Part shown: positions 19,801 to 26,856 of the stretch, piece after piece
How positions within the stretch are numbered: the stretch's first letter is position 1
Layout of the letters: every line of letters starts with the position of its first letter
Assembly (NCBI GenBank): GCA_947053545.1
Contig: CAMRSY010000002.1
Span: 1-64,000 of the forward strand
Source: an uncultured Clostridia bacterium
GTDB taxonomy: Bacteria; Bacillota; Clostridia; Christensenellales; Borkfalkiaceae
Reading direction: 5' to 3'
Length of the DNA: 64,000 nt
Translations under genes and position numbers: made by a program
Notes under the pieces: model-generated
The model's input: the letters and a program-made list of their open reading frames with translations, nothing else
What the model was told of the DNA's origin: nothing
Database searches by the model: none

Positions 19801-21723
19801 AGGCCCCGCGGTGTTGCTTCTGTCAATGGCTATAGTGCCTTTACGCCTTGCCGTAGAACCGTTTCTGGTAAGCAGTAAACCCGATTCGTATGAAACGGAT
19901 ATAGCGGGTATACGCGATTTCATTTCGCCAAGCGACATTCTTACCATGCCCGAAACGTTGTTATAAACTATAGCCGCGTCGGCGCCCGCATCGCGCGCAC
20001 GCTTGATTTTATCCTGGAACGGGCTGTTGCCCCTCTTGATTACGGCTATAACCTTATCGTAGCCTTCTTTATTGGCAATTTCCGATTTAACGCTTGCAAA
20101 GTCGGTAGGTTCTCCGGTTCCGGGCACGACTACGTACTTGAACGTTGCCGACTGTTTATATGCGGCGTTGTCGTGCAGACCTTTAGATATATGCAAACTG
20201 TCTTCGCAGCCCTTTTTATTACAGCCTAATAAATCGTTGATAAAGTTGTACGCGTCGCTGTCGGCATTGCGCGATTCTTCATAATATATAGCATCGCCCG
20301 CGGAATTGTCCGAAGGATTTGCCAGAAGATAGGGCGAATACTGCCCGTTTATACTTGCAACGGAAAGCGCGCCCGTAAACGTTGAAGGCGAGCCTACGGT
20401 ACCGGAATCGGGGTTAGAGGTAATATTTGTACCGAACGCACTGCCGTAGCCTGCCGAAAAATCGTTACTTGCAGCCACGACAAGCGAAATTCCCTTTCTT
20501 CTTAAATTCTGGTAAACGGTTTCCATTAACCGCCCCTCTTCGTCGGCGTCGGTAAGCCCCAAAGCTTTGGAAGAGAAGCCCGCGCTGGTTCCCAGCGACA
20601 TATTTATAACGTCTACGTTTAAATTATAGCAATCTTCCAAAGCACCAAGAATGCTTTCCGCCTCGGCGCCGCCTAATTGCTCGCTGTCAAGGTCGTCGGT
20701 GAAAACTTTACATATTACAAGCTGAGCTTCGGGCGCAACGCCGCGGAACAGGCTGGGCTTAAGCTCGCCGCTTTCGTCCTCTTCCATAGGAATATTGCCT
20801 TCTTTATCCACATAGCTGTCCGCTTTGCCTGCAACAATGCCCGCAACGTGCGTACCGTGCTGGGAATACGAAGGGTAAACGTCGGCGTCCTTGTCGGCAT
20901 AGTCGTACGCAAACGGCACCTTTTCGCTAACGTAAACGTCCCTGAAAGTTGCGCCGCTCATTTTTTCAGCCGCAAACTGCGTGCGCGACATCAAATCCTC
21001 TATATCTTCAGGCGTAAAACGAGCGGATTTGGGCGCTTCTTTAAACGCTTCGTGAGTGTAGTCTAAACCGGTATCCAAAACGGCTACCGTCATCCCCGAA
21101 CCGTCGAAACCGTTTTCAACCTGTTCGGACGAATCGTAAATGCCGTTAGCATAAATTTTACTGTAATTTGTCTGGGCTCCGTCGGTTTCGTCTATGGTTT
21201 TGGGACGGTCGTAAGTCGACCCTACCGTAACGGTAGCAACGTTGCTTATCTGTTTTATCTTCTGTAAGTCGCCCAGTTTAACGTCTATGGAAACCGCGTT
21301 TAAAATTGACGAATATCTGCCGCTTAGGGTATAACCTATGCCCGCCCTTTTAAGTTCGGTTAAAAAGGCGTTTTGCTCTTCCTCTATTTCCGCTTTATCC
21401 GAAGCTCCAGCATAATCGCGTTCGGACAAAGACTTGCCCTTTAACGTGACTATAACGTTTTTAGTAAGCGATTTTATTTCCGCCGAAGGTTCGTTTTGCA
21501 TAACCTGCGAACTGAGATTGTCAAATTTTACCTGCGATAAATCTACTTTACCGTTGGCATTTTCAAAATCCAAACTGTATGTTGAAGAATCGTTCGAACC
21601 CGCAACGGATTTACCGTCTGCAAAAGCGGTCAACTGCCCTGCTGCAAACGTTGTGCCCATTACCAAAGTCAGCGCAACGCACGCAACCCTGCGATGTATT
21701 CCCCTTGCTTTCTTTAATTTCAT
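13885..21723 (-). CDS. Giant membrane-anchored S8 subtilisin-like protease with PA, Big2 and LRR domains
   Basis: 2612 residues. A signal peptide (1-35) is followed by an inhibitor-I9-like propeptide (about 85-170). The S8 catalytic domain has Asp217 (AVLDTGLD), His289 (SQHGTHVAG), oxyanion Asn420 (AASND) and Ser683 (SGTSMACP), so the triad is intact. A PA domain is inserted at about 525-630. After an Fn3-like region (about 790-920) come two Big2-type domains (about 1260-1460) and a long array of BspA-type leucine-rich repeats (about 1490-2220; units such as AFRGCKSLKRI). A Big3-like domain, one membrane helix (about 2519-2543) and an acidic Glu/Thr tail complete the protein. There is no LPXTG motif. 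GGAGG precedes the ATG. Inference: a cell-wrapping protease that makes peptides for the co-encoded Opp importer. Confidence 0.92.
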   Translation of the reverse strand: MKLKKARGIHRRVACVALTLVMGTTFAAGQLTAFADGKSVAGSNDSSTYSLDFENANGKVDLSQVKFDNLSSQVMQNEPSAEIKSLTKNVIVTLKGKSLSERDYAGASDKAEIEEEQNAFLTELKRAGIGYTLSGRYSSILNAVSIDVKLGDLQKIKQISNVATVTVGSTYDRPKTIDETDGAQTNYSKIYANGIYDSSEQVENGFDGSGMTVAVLDTGLDYTHEAFKEAPKSARFTPEDIEDLMSRTQFAAEKMSGATFRDVYVSEKVPFAYDYADKDADVYPSYSQHGTHVAGIVAGKADSYVDKEGNIPMEEDESGELKPSLFRGVAPEAQLVICKVFTDDLDSEQLGGAEAESILGALEDCYNLNVDVINMSLGTSAGFSSKALGLTDADEEGRLMETVYQNLRRKGISLVVAASNDFSAGYGSAFGTNITSNPDSGTVGSPSTFTGALSVASINGQYSPYLLANPSDNSAGDAIYYEESRNADSDAYNFINDLLGCNKKGCEDSLHISKGLHDNAAYKQSATFKYVVVPGTGEPTDFASVKSEIANKEGYDKVIAVIKRGNSPFQDKIKRARDAGADAAIVYNNVSGMVRMSLGEMKSRIPAISVSYESGLLLTRNGSTARRKGTIAIDRSNTAGPFMNDYSSWGSTPDLKLKPDVTSHGGEITSTVAGGYAEMSGTSMACPNLAGFEAIFKGYLKNNHKNLWNDTGATEEQNALALTKLTNNIVMSTATTVYDQNKLPYSPRKQGAGLATLKNVFSTKAYLYTDESDGMCEDGRPKAELGDDAKKNGVYNITFHVRNFGDSPLTFKTNSIFMTESVGADGKSVAEKAHIFGDDATWKVNGVNVAEGGEFTVPAGGDSKIEVKLTLTAAEKNYLNKNFANGMYIEGFLQLKSINSDQCDLTLPFMGFYGDWKSAPILDLTVFDVAEDAKNTSLKDEDRRQPNVWATQAYAYYAGENFSIPLGSFTYVQDEAKEHTADYLYPDREYVAVSRDFHEYYGDNDPRNYLTTSGFRALYAGLLRNAEVVTYTLTNVDTGEIIPDENGNDVREFYRSNKAYAGGGNATPGQVLLELKTEDMGVVSNGKYRFDFNFYFDYQDYKNGTFTDEDGNLHGVYKNNTFSMEFYVDYEAPVLVDSRIRFQDLKDPSNKDIQKVYLDLDIYDNHYPQAVILCYSEKDEGENTDMRTIKLATEYIIPVLNPARNTTNTVSVDITEYYNEYKGRLFVEIDDYALNHNTYFINTNYSQTTSVAPGEFKLMYGGKEVAANPTVMDEITVDKNSASKFTVEGLGNANIANLDWAVANQSVAKVKNGEIFGVREGSTFLTVTGGVGANGARTTKTLRVKVKDSSIQLKDPSLSFGAMIDSNYNLVKAEGVVKVNPAQKFRLSVEANPWYYPLETLSLQWSSSDNNIASVDKDGNVVVKYEGELSKTVVITARSSVHPSCVAEVTLSVRDPYTINNGILTRYRGWGCEIDSSGNPVLNENNERVLYIPGDRSITAIGEEAFKDTDVEVVVIPKSVATINEAAFRGCKSLKRIAFINDTDDNGENVIADSSLTMISRYAFDGCTSLETVDLTRCKVITADREAFAGCTSLKNIIKMTAIGTAHDSAFRGCTALESIDVTKLHAVGSNVFAECTSLSEINTSNETAVGYGMFKGCTALRQIEINCAGLGAGAFSGCVNLQTVELNANNCDIGARAFENCSSLSAVNLGTNGSQSINILSIGDYAFKNCSGLQNAAELMTAAEAIGLGAFENVGGRDGAITDGNVLIKAPDTVTADPFDGLVNPVVAPYAFAESALSGIETLDLTGVTMSKASFYGLRGLKSITIPEGVEVIPDYAFYGCADLTQITIPASVKKIGSAAFAGCSALTSVNFAENGVLEEICENAFNGVAVVSLELPSKPASAGADAKFVIGDGAFANCGQLTAVTIPFVTEMGKAVFAFCPALTTAEFGADAETVGDYAFFGATYSALDPFGLFDYSSVGTLSPKTSDSALTTVEFSGKINRIGAGAFAFCAKLTSVNLNNVTEIGREAFFSCGKLSQIDGIERVTHIGVYAFAYCTQITSLNLSAAVEIHSRAFINDTSLASLTFGDKLDGIGDEAFAESAISSVVIPASCTYVGVSAFSGCTRLTAYTVAEDSEYYFADSGVLYRYIDKANKVYELCSYPCGKHADMVGGVRTYTVKEGTVTIQAFAFFSIPSSLVKKVTLPYTLKTIGDGAFFNSSIDTYQFESINAPSLLEGISNRIIDKNYYSANSFFYNNFGINSNDNSAAVSGDQVGRYLVDIIKRYAGDTGANTKVKSLLTMLYPANGKGYDNYIYSNYFGTKTSLGERLEDDSRVLIEIMAEMVDASTVSSWNKNNMTKEKVTSFAETVKKARAIANGLTEGQLTLLAQQNVDLTKLTDVETALRPVKELFGLPQIISTVIVDASSAHRTAYTAGEMFSLNGLKLRVTYDDYSSEVIDVGNNFKLRYNRALTTSDRTVTLDGTGKYEGKSVRINVLVSENGGTTPGGNTQKEETALSAGVIAAISVGAAVILAVAVLAVVIVLKKRGVISLKREKQPAAETEEQAEFAAEETENGETGSEQTDEETVTEEKGENTEEEKQQENSGEDKTDE

Positions 21724-21805
21724 TTATTCCTCCGAAAAGCCCCGTACTTTTACGTACCGCAACTTAAAGTATATAACGTAATCTTCTTTTAAGCAGAAAA
21801 ACTTA

Positions 21806-24800
21806 TTAAGCCTGTTCCTTTTGCTCGGTGATTGTGATAGTGTAGCCGCTTGTTTCGCTGCCTTTTACCACCGCGTCAAACAATTTGCCGTTTACGTCGG
21901 TAAGTTCGTACTGCCCCTTATCCTTATCTATAACCTCGTAGTTATAAGCCTTTTCATACCCGCCGTTAACAATTTTCCAAAGGATTCCCGTCACGCTGAA
22001 AGAATATATTACCGCCTGTGATCCCTCTCCTTCAACCGCCTGCATCTGCTCGGATATCGTCAACAGTACCGACATACCCGTTTCCTGCATTACAGCGTTA
22101 AATTTTTTACCGCTTAAATCGGTAAGTTCGGCTTTGTAATTTGTTGCTATAGTATAGGTGTAAGCTTTTGTATATGTTTCGCCTTCTTTAAGCCAGAGAT
22201 TAGATAGGCCGTCGAAGAAATAATTTTTTCTTCCTCCGTCGTTGGTGTAAACGGTTCTGGCGTAATAACTATCGGTTTCAACCGCCTTGTACGCCGTTTG
22301 ATCGCCGTCCTTAATATATCCGTCTTCCCCGCCGTCAGCCTGCGTGAACACAAAATTTTTAGCGCCGCTTAAATAGGGCATACCCAAAACGTTATTCATA
22401 TAGCTGTATTTAACGGGTTCTCCGGTTGCAGGCGTATAAACAGCCGTGCCGCTGCCGTATCTGCAATCGCCCAATCCGTCAAATTTCCAGCTTGAGCCGT
22501 CCGCCGCCCTGTAAATACCTTTCCACGAATCCTCGTTTCCTTCTATCAGGCAGTTATAGCCCGCGTTGACGTTGCCGCCGTTACGCACGATATTCATTTC
22601 CTTAGTGCCGGCAAGTTTAAAACTGGTTACTATTCTTTCGCCGTCCACGTCCTGCGTATATACTAAAGCTCCGCTCTGGGGCTCGTAGGTAAACCCGACA
22701 GCTTCGCCGCCGTTATATGTTACGTTCGCTTTAAACCAGCCGTCTATCTTGCCTATTTCAAGAATTCCGTCCGCTCCCGAAACAAGCCATCTGTTTGCAA
22801 ATCCCGAATCGAACTCCAGCGCCGTACCGTTCCAGTCGAAACCGTTTGCGTTTGGCGTAAGAGCGTAACCTCCGAGGGTTACCGTTTCGCCGCTTAAAGT
22901 ATATTCGAGTTCCTGCGTTAAAGTACCGCCGTTTCTTACGGCCACTTTACCGCCTACGCCCGACTTGCCGTCGAAGGTGTACGTCGTTCCGCCGTTGTGC
23001 AACACAACGTTATACCAACCGTCGCGCCTTGCTAATTTCTCGTCGGGCGCGGTTTCGCCCGCGCTTAACGTTACGCTGTTTTCGCTTTCGTTATAAGTTA
23101 TGCCGTACGTTATGCCGCCCGCGGTCAGAGTACCTGACGTAGCGCTTGACAGCGAGTACTTACCGCTTGTCACCTTACCGTTGGGCGCCCTTAAAACCGC
23201 TTCCGCCGAAGACGCGTTGGCGCTTCTGCCGTTAAACGTTACAGTATCTATTCCCTCTGCCGAGCTTACCCAAACGCCCTTAAAAGAATCGTAGAGATAC
23301 ATATCGGCGTTGATATAATTTCCGACAAGCAGCGAATGTATCACGCCCGAAGCAACGCCCGTTTGGCGGTTGTATACAAGTTCGCCGTACTGCATATCGC
23401 CCACGTAAATTCTGAGAACGGAAACGCCGTCTGAAGAGAATACGTCGTACTGCGCGTCGAAAGTAGTGGTTATTCCGCCCGAATAAGTTAGCGTAGCGTA
23501 ACCGTATCCTTCGGCGCCCACTCCTTCCAGCGCGATATCGATCTGTTCCCTTGCGCCTGTAATAAACCAGTTGCCCGTAAACGTATCGGAAACATAATAA
23601 TCCGCGCCGTTGATAACAAGCGTTCCGTTTTGGAAAGAAGCCTTGTATTGGTTGCCGTCGATAATAAATTCCGCAACGCCCGAACGGATTTCATAATTTT
23701 CGGTGACCGAATCGCCGCCCTGCGTATAGGTTACTTTGTCTATTCCGTCGAATGAAAACACCACCGAAGAATTTGCGCTTACTTTCCACGAACCCGCAAA
23801 TTTATCTTTAAGACTAACTGCAATGCCGCCTATAGTGTCTATTTTACCGCCCGCCATAGTAATTGCAGCCGCGCCCGAAAGCGACGTGTCAACCGTATAA
23901 ATTCCGCCTTCTTCGGTAACCGTGTAAGTAAACTCCGCGGTACCGCCCGTTGAAATTCTGGAACCGGAACCGTTTTTGCGGAAAACGTATCTTATTCCGT
24001 TTGCGGCGATATATTCTCCGTATTCGAATCCCGCAGTTTCCTTAACTGCCGTAAACGAAGAGATTTCGGTTGTATACTGGTTTCCAAGCTCTGCCGAACC
24101 CGAAGAATTGAACAGGGTAACCAGTCCCCTTAAGCCGAGCCCTTCTTCGCCGAACGTGCCGCGGTAGGCAAAATAGCCGCCGTTAACCTGATCGTTAGAA
24201 TAAGACAGCGTTGCAAGTGCGCTTGCGTAAAGCGTAATAGTGTCACCGTTATAAGAATAACTGCATTCGTGGTGCAGACCGCCGTTTCTTAACAGCGCTC
24301 TGCCGTCTTCCGTCAACTGCAGGTAGGCGCCGTCGGAATACTCGGTAGCCCGCAAATGATACGTGCCCGCAATTTCGGAATAATCGGCCAAACCTACGTA
24401 AAAAGTATTTGTCTGCGCCGAAGGGATAAACCCGTAAGGCACTTTCTGCGTTAATTCTTTATCGAAAAAATATCCCCAGCTTCTGCCGTTTTCGGATGTG
24501 AAATATTCGGGCAGTTTTTCACCGTAATACCAGCTGTATACGGGGCGCGCCGCCTTCATGGAATCGGAAAAACTTCCCAGTTCGATTTCGTTTGCGCCTA
24601 AAACTTTTACGGTGTAATTTTTAACCGGACCCGAAACGATTTCGGGCAAGGCGCCTTCGAAATCCCATTCGGAAGATATCCAGCCCAGCGTGTCGGTAAA
24701 CACCGAAACTGGGTTTCCGCTTACCGCAGTTGCATTATTGAACAAAACCGCGGGAGTAAGGTCTGCCGCGCCGTCGTCAACGACGGCTGTTTCGCCCACA

Positions 24801-26494
24801 GTAGCGCCCGTTTTAATTTTTCCTTCTATACTAATTGCGGAAAGTTTATTGTCGCTTGCCGAGGTATAGTTTGCCGAATAGCAGGCGCTGATAACCGCGC
24901 TCTCTTCCGCATAGCCCGCTATGCCGCCGGCATACGCAACCAGATAATCGCTTGACGCGTTTCCGCTGGTAATACTGTTTTGCGCGTTTACGTCGGCGTC
25001 GGAATAACAATTTGCAACCGAAGAAAATCTGCCCACGGTGCCTACAATTCCGCCGGCGTGCATTGCACCAGCAACGTTGCCCTTGGAATAACTGTTTGCA
25101 ACATAAGCCACCGCGCTTATATCCGCCGAAACAAGATATCCGACAAGGCCGCCCGCAGAACGGGGACTGCCCGTACCTTCAAGCAAAATTTCCGCCGAGC
25201 TGCCGTAAACAAACGAGTCATAAGTAATTATTTCGCTTCTGGAAACCTGCCTGTAAGCGCCCTGCAATCTGCCCGCTATGCCGCCCATATTGATAAGCTG
25301 GTTATTGTCGCCTATTGCTAAAACGCTTCCGTTAACCTTGCAGTTTGAAATTTCAACGCCTATGCCGTAGCCGACAAGTCCGCCCACATACGCGCCCGCG
25401 CCCGCCGCGCCCGGATGCGCCGTAGTGCTGAAATCTTCAAGAGAAACGTTTTTTATTGCCGCAGGTCCGATAGTAGAAGCGGACACGGTACCGAACACAC
25501 CTACATACGGCAAATGTTCGCGGTTAAACGATTCCTGATCAACAACTTCGTCGGTAACGTAAAAATTACTTATCTTGTGCCCGTTTCCGTCAAAAACGCC
25601 CATAAATACCGCAGCATCGTTGGAATTGTCACCTATAACGAAAATCTGTTCGCCGTTCATATCGATATCGCCCGTCAGCTTATAGTGCGCCGCGGAATAA
25701 CGCGAACCGTAATCGCCGCTGTTTGTAAGAGCCGCCAGATAATAAAGGTCTATAGGTCTGGAAATCTGCCAAGGGTTGTTTGCAGTTCCGTCGCCGCATC
25801 CGGAACGGTTGGGGAAAGCGTCATCGAGAATAAGTCCGTTAACCGAAACCGATTTGTCGCCGTCTATTTCATTAATTGAATAAATTCCGTCTTTATCGGG
25901 AACAAGCACGTCGTAACCGCTGGTTACGGTGAATTCGGACTTATAATAAGGGCTAATCCAAATTTTAAACTTAAAATCTCCGCCGCCGTTTACGGTTATT
26001 TTTTCATCGTTAATTTCTTTCCCGTCGAGATCAAAATATTTAACCCTGCGCTCTTCCTCGTAATACTGTCCGTCGGCGCCGGGAACTTTTTCGTAATCGA
26101 GCAGCGAAACGGAATACAACGTACCCAATCCGCTGGCCGAAACTACGGTATCCTCGTTCATAATAAAGAAATACTCGTTATTCGCGTCGGGAGTTATAAC
26201 GTCGCCGTTAGCGGTAATAATCGGGGTACCCGTGGAGTTTGCGCCGAGCAAGACGCTGAAACGCACCTCTACCCCCTCTTTGACGGTTCCGCCGCTTTGA
26301 AAGGGTTTATTGAACTCGTCCATCTCGGCCAGTTCGCCCAGATAGATATAGTCAAGACCTTTGCCTTCGAATTTAAGTTCGTAGTAAGGAGGCTCGGCCC
26401 CTGAAGACATATCGCTGCAAGCCGCCGCTCCGCACAGGGCGGAAGCGCTTGCCACAACCAAAGCTCCGACGATAAGTTTTTTGAATTTATTCAT
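21806..26494 (-). CDS. Large lipoprotein with GLUG motifs and tandem beta-domain repeats
   Basis: 1562 residues. A signal peptide ends in an AAC lipobox at about residues 24-26 (GAAAC). Residues about 230-560 form a right-handed-helix-like region with GLUG motifs (for example VGGLVGYG, AGGIVGTVG, AGGIAGYAE), as in surface adhesins and GLUG-containing peptidases. From about 700 to the end there are six or more diverged modules of about 100 residues. Each opens with an aromatic W motif (FAGSWKV, FTGNWFI, FKGVWVS, FANRWLV) and contains paired beta strands with a YxFDG element. No enzyme motif is seen. A GGAG site precedes the ATG. It is the first gene of the leftward cluster; the next gene starts 82 bases away with no terminator between. 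Likely a surface-binding protein. Confidence 0.8.
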   Translation of the reverse strand: MNKFKKLIVGALVVASASALCGAAACSDMSSGAEPPYYELKFEGKGLDYIYLGELAEMDEFNKPFQSGGTVKEGVEVRFSVLLGANSTGTPIITANGDVITPDANNEYFFIMNEDTVVSASGLGTLYSVSLLDYEKVPGADGQYYEEERRVKYFDLDGKEINDEKITVNGGGDFKFKIWISPYYKSEFTVTSGYDVLVPDKDGIYSINEIDGDKSVSVNGLILDDAFPNRSGCGDGTANNPWQISRPIDLYYLAALTNSGDYGSRYSAAHYKLTGDIDMNGEQIFVIGDNSNDAAVFMGVFDGNGHKISNFYVTDEVVDQESFNREHLPYVGVFGTVSASTIGPAAIKNVSLEDFSTTAHPGAAGAGAYVGGLVGYGIGVEISNCKVNGSVLAIGDNNQLINMGGIAGRLQGAYRQVSRSEIITYDSFVYGSSAEILLEGTGSPRSAGGLVGYLVSADISAVAYVANSYSKGNVAGAMHAGGIVGTVGRFSSVANCYSDADVNAQNSITSGNASSDYLVAYAGGIAGYAEESAVISACYSANYTSASDNKLSAISIEGKIKTGATVGETAVVDDGAADLTPAVLFNNATAVSGNPVSVFTDTLGWISSEWDFEGALPEIVSGPVKNYTVKVLGANEIELGSFSDSMKAARPVYSWYYGEKLPEYFTSENGRSWGYFFDKELTQKVPYGFIPSAQTNTFYVGLADYSEIAGTYHLRATEYSDGAYLQLTEDGRALLRNGGLHHECSYSYNGDTITLYASALATLSYSNDQVNGGYFAYRGTFGEEGLGLRGLVTLFNSSGSAELGNQYTTEISSFTAVKETAGFEYGEYIAANGIRYVFRKNGSGSRISTGGTAEFTYTVTEEGGIYTVDTSLSGAAAITMAGGKIDTIGGIAVSLKDKFAGSWKVSANSSVVFSFDGIDKVTYTQGGDSVTENYEIRSGVAEFIIDGNQYKASFQNGTLVINGADYYVSDTFTGNWFITGAREQIDIALEGVGAEGYGYATLTYSGGITTTFDAQYDVFSSDGVSVLRIYVGDMQYGELVYNRQTGVASGVIHSLLVGNYINADMYLYDSFKGVWVSSAEGIDTVTFNGRSANASSAEAVLRAPNGKVTSGKYSLSSATSGTLTAGGITYGITYNESENSVTLSAGETAPDEKLARRDGWYNVVLHNGGTTYTFDGKSGVGGKVAVRNGGTLTQELEYTLSGETVTLGGYALTPNANGFDWNGTALEFDSGFANRWLVSGADGILEIGKIDGWFKANVTYNGGEAVGFTYEPQSGALVYTQDVDGERIVTSFKLAGTKEMNIVRNGGNVNAGYNCLIEGNEDSWKGIYRAADGSSWKFDGLGDCRYGSGTAVYTPATGEPVKYSYMNNVLGMPYLSGAKNFVFTQADGGEDGYIKDGDQTAYKAVETDSYYARTVYTNDGGRKNYFFDGLSNLWLKEGETYTKAYTYTIATNYKAELTDLSGKKFNAVMQETGMSVLLTISEQMQAVEGEGSQAVIYSFSVTGILWKIVNGGYEKAYNYEVIDKDKGQYELTDVNGKLFDAVVKGSETSGYTITITEQKEQA

Positions 26495-26558
26495 AATTTA
26501 ATCTCCACATTTATAATGGACTTTTTTCTTTCAGCCTATAAAAATAAGATATAAAGCA

Positions 26559-26588
26559 GTTAAAAAACCGCTGCAGGCGGGCTTTAAC
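26559..26588 (-). other. Leader stem-loop in the 5' untranslated region of the GLUG lipoprotein mRNA
   Basis: The transcript can fold GUUAAAG/UUUUAAC plus CCGC/GCGG around a five-base loop, with six U residues in the 3' arm. It lies between the proposed promoter and the ribosome site. It could be an attenuator or a stabilising hairpin; the U run is inside the stem, so it is not a standard terminator. Confidence 0.3.
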
Positions 26589-26609
26589 CCTATTATTCCA
26601 TACTCTTCT

Positions 26610-26638
26610 ATATTATCATAGACTTGCGGATAATGCAA
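26610..26638 (-). promoter_or_regulatory. Candidate promoter of the GLUG lipoprotein/protease/opp cluster
   Basis: On the minus strand: TTGCAT (26633-26638), 17 bases, TAATAT (26610-26615) preceded by an extended -10 TGA. It would give a leader of about 105 bases. Confidence 0.5.
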
Positions 26639-26780
26639 AATAATATCGCGTACTAACGGCGATAATTTTATATAAAAATTACTTATACCGACGGTAATTT
26701 TTGTCTATTCAAATATTTTATGCAAAAAAAGATTGCATAAACGTATAATTATCAAATATTACTTAACAATTTTAATACTA

Positions 26781-26811
26781 AAAGGGGCGCGTCCTATGGC
26801 CGCGCCCCTTT
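26781..26811. terminator. Terminator of the collagen-repeat lipoprotein gene
   Basis: A perfect 11-bp stem (26781-26791 with 26801-26811) and nine-base loop, flanked by A and T runs. It lies 46 bases after the leftward stop codon. Confidence 0.85.
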
Positions 26812-26856
26812 AAAAATTTTCAGTTTCTGTTTAATCGCAAGTATTGTTCCTCAATA

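Larger units (their letters stand above)
26495..26856. other. Intergenic region, AT-rich, holding one promoter and one terminator
   Basis: This 362-base gap contains the promoter and leader stem-loop of the GLUG lipoprotein on its left side and the terminator of the collagen-repeat lipoprotein on its right side. The AT-rich centre (about 26640-26780) has no open frame or RNA gene that I recognise. Confidence 0.6.
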
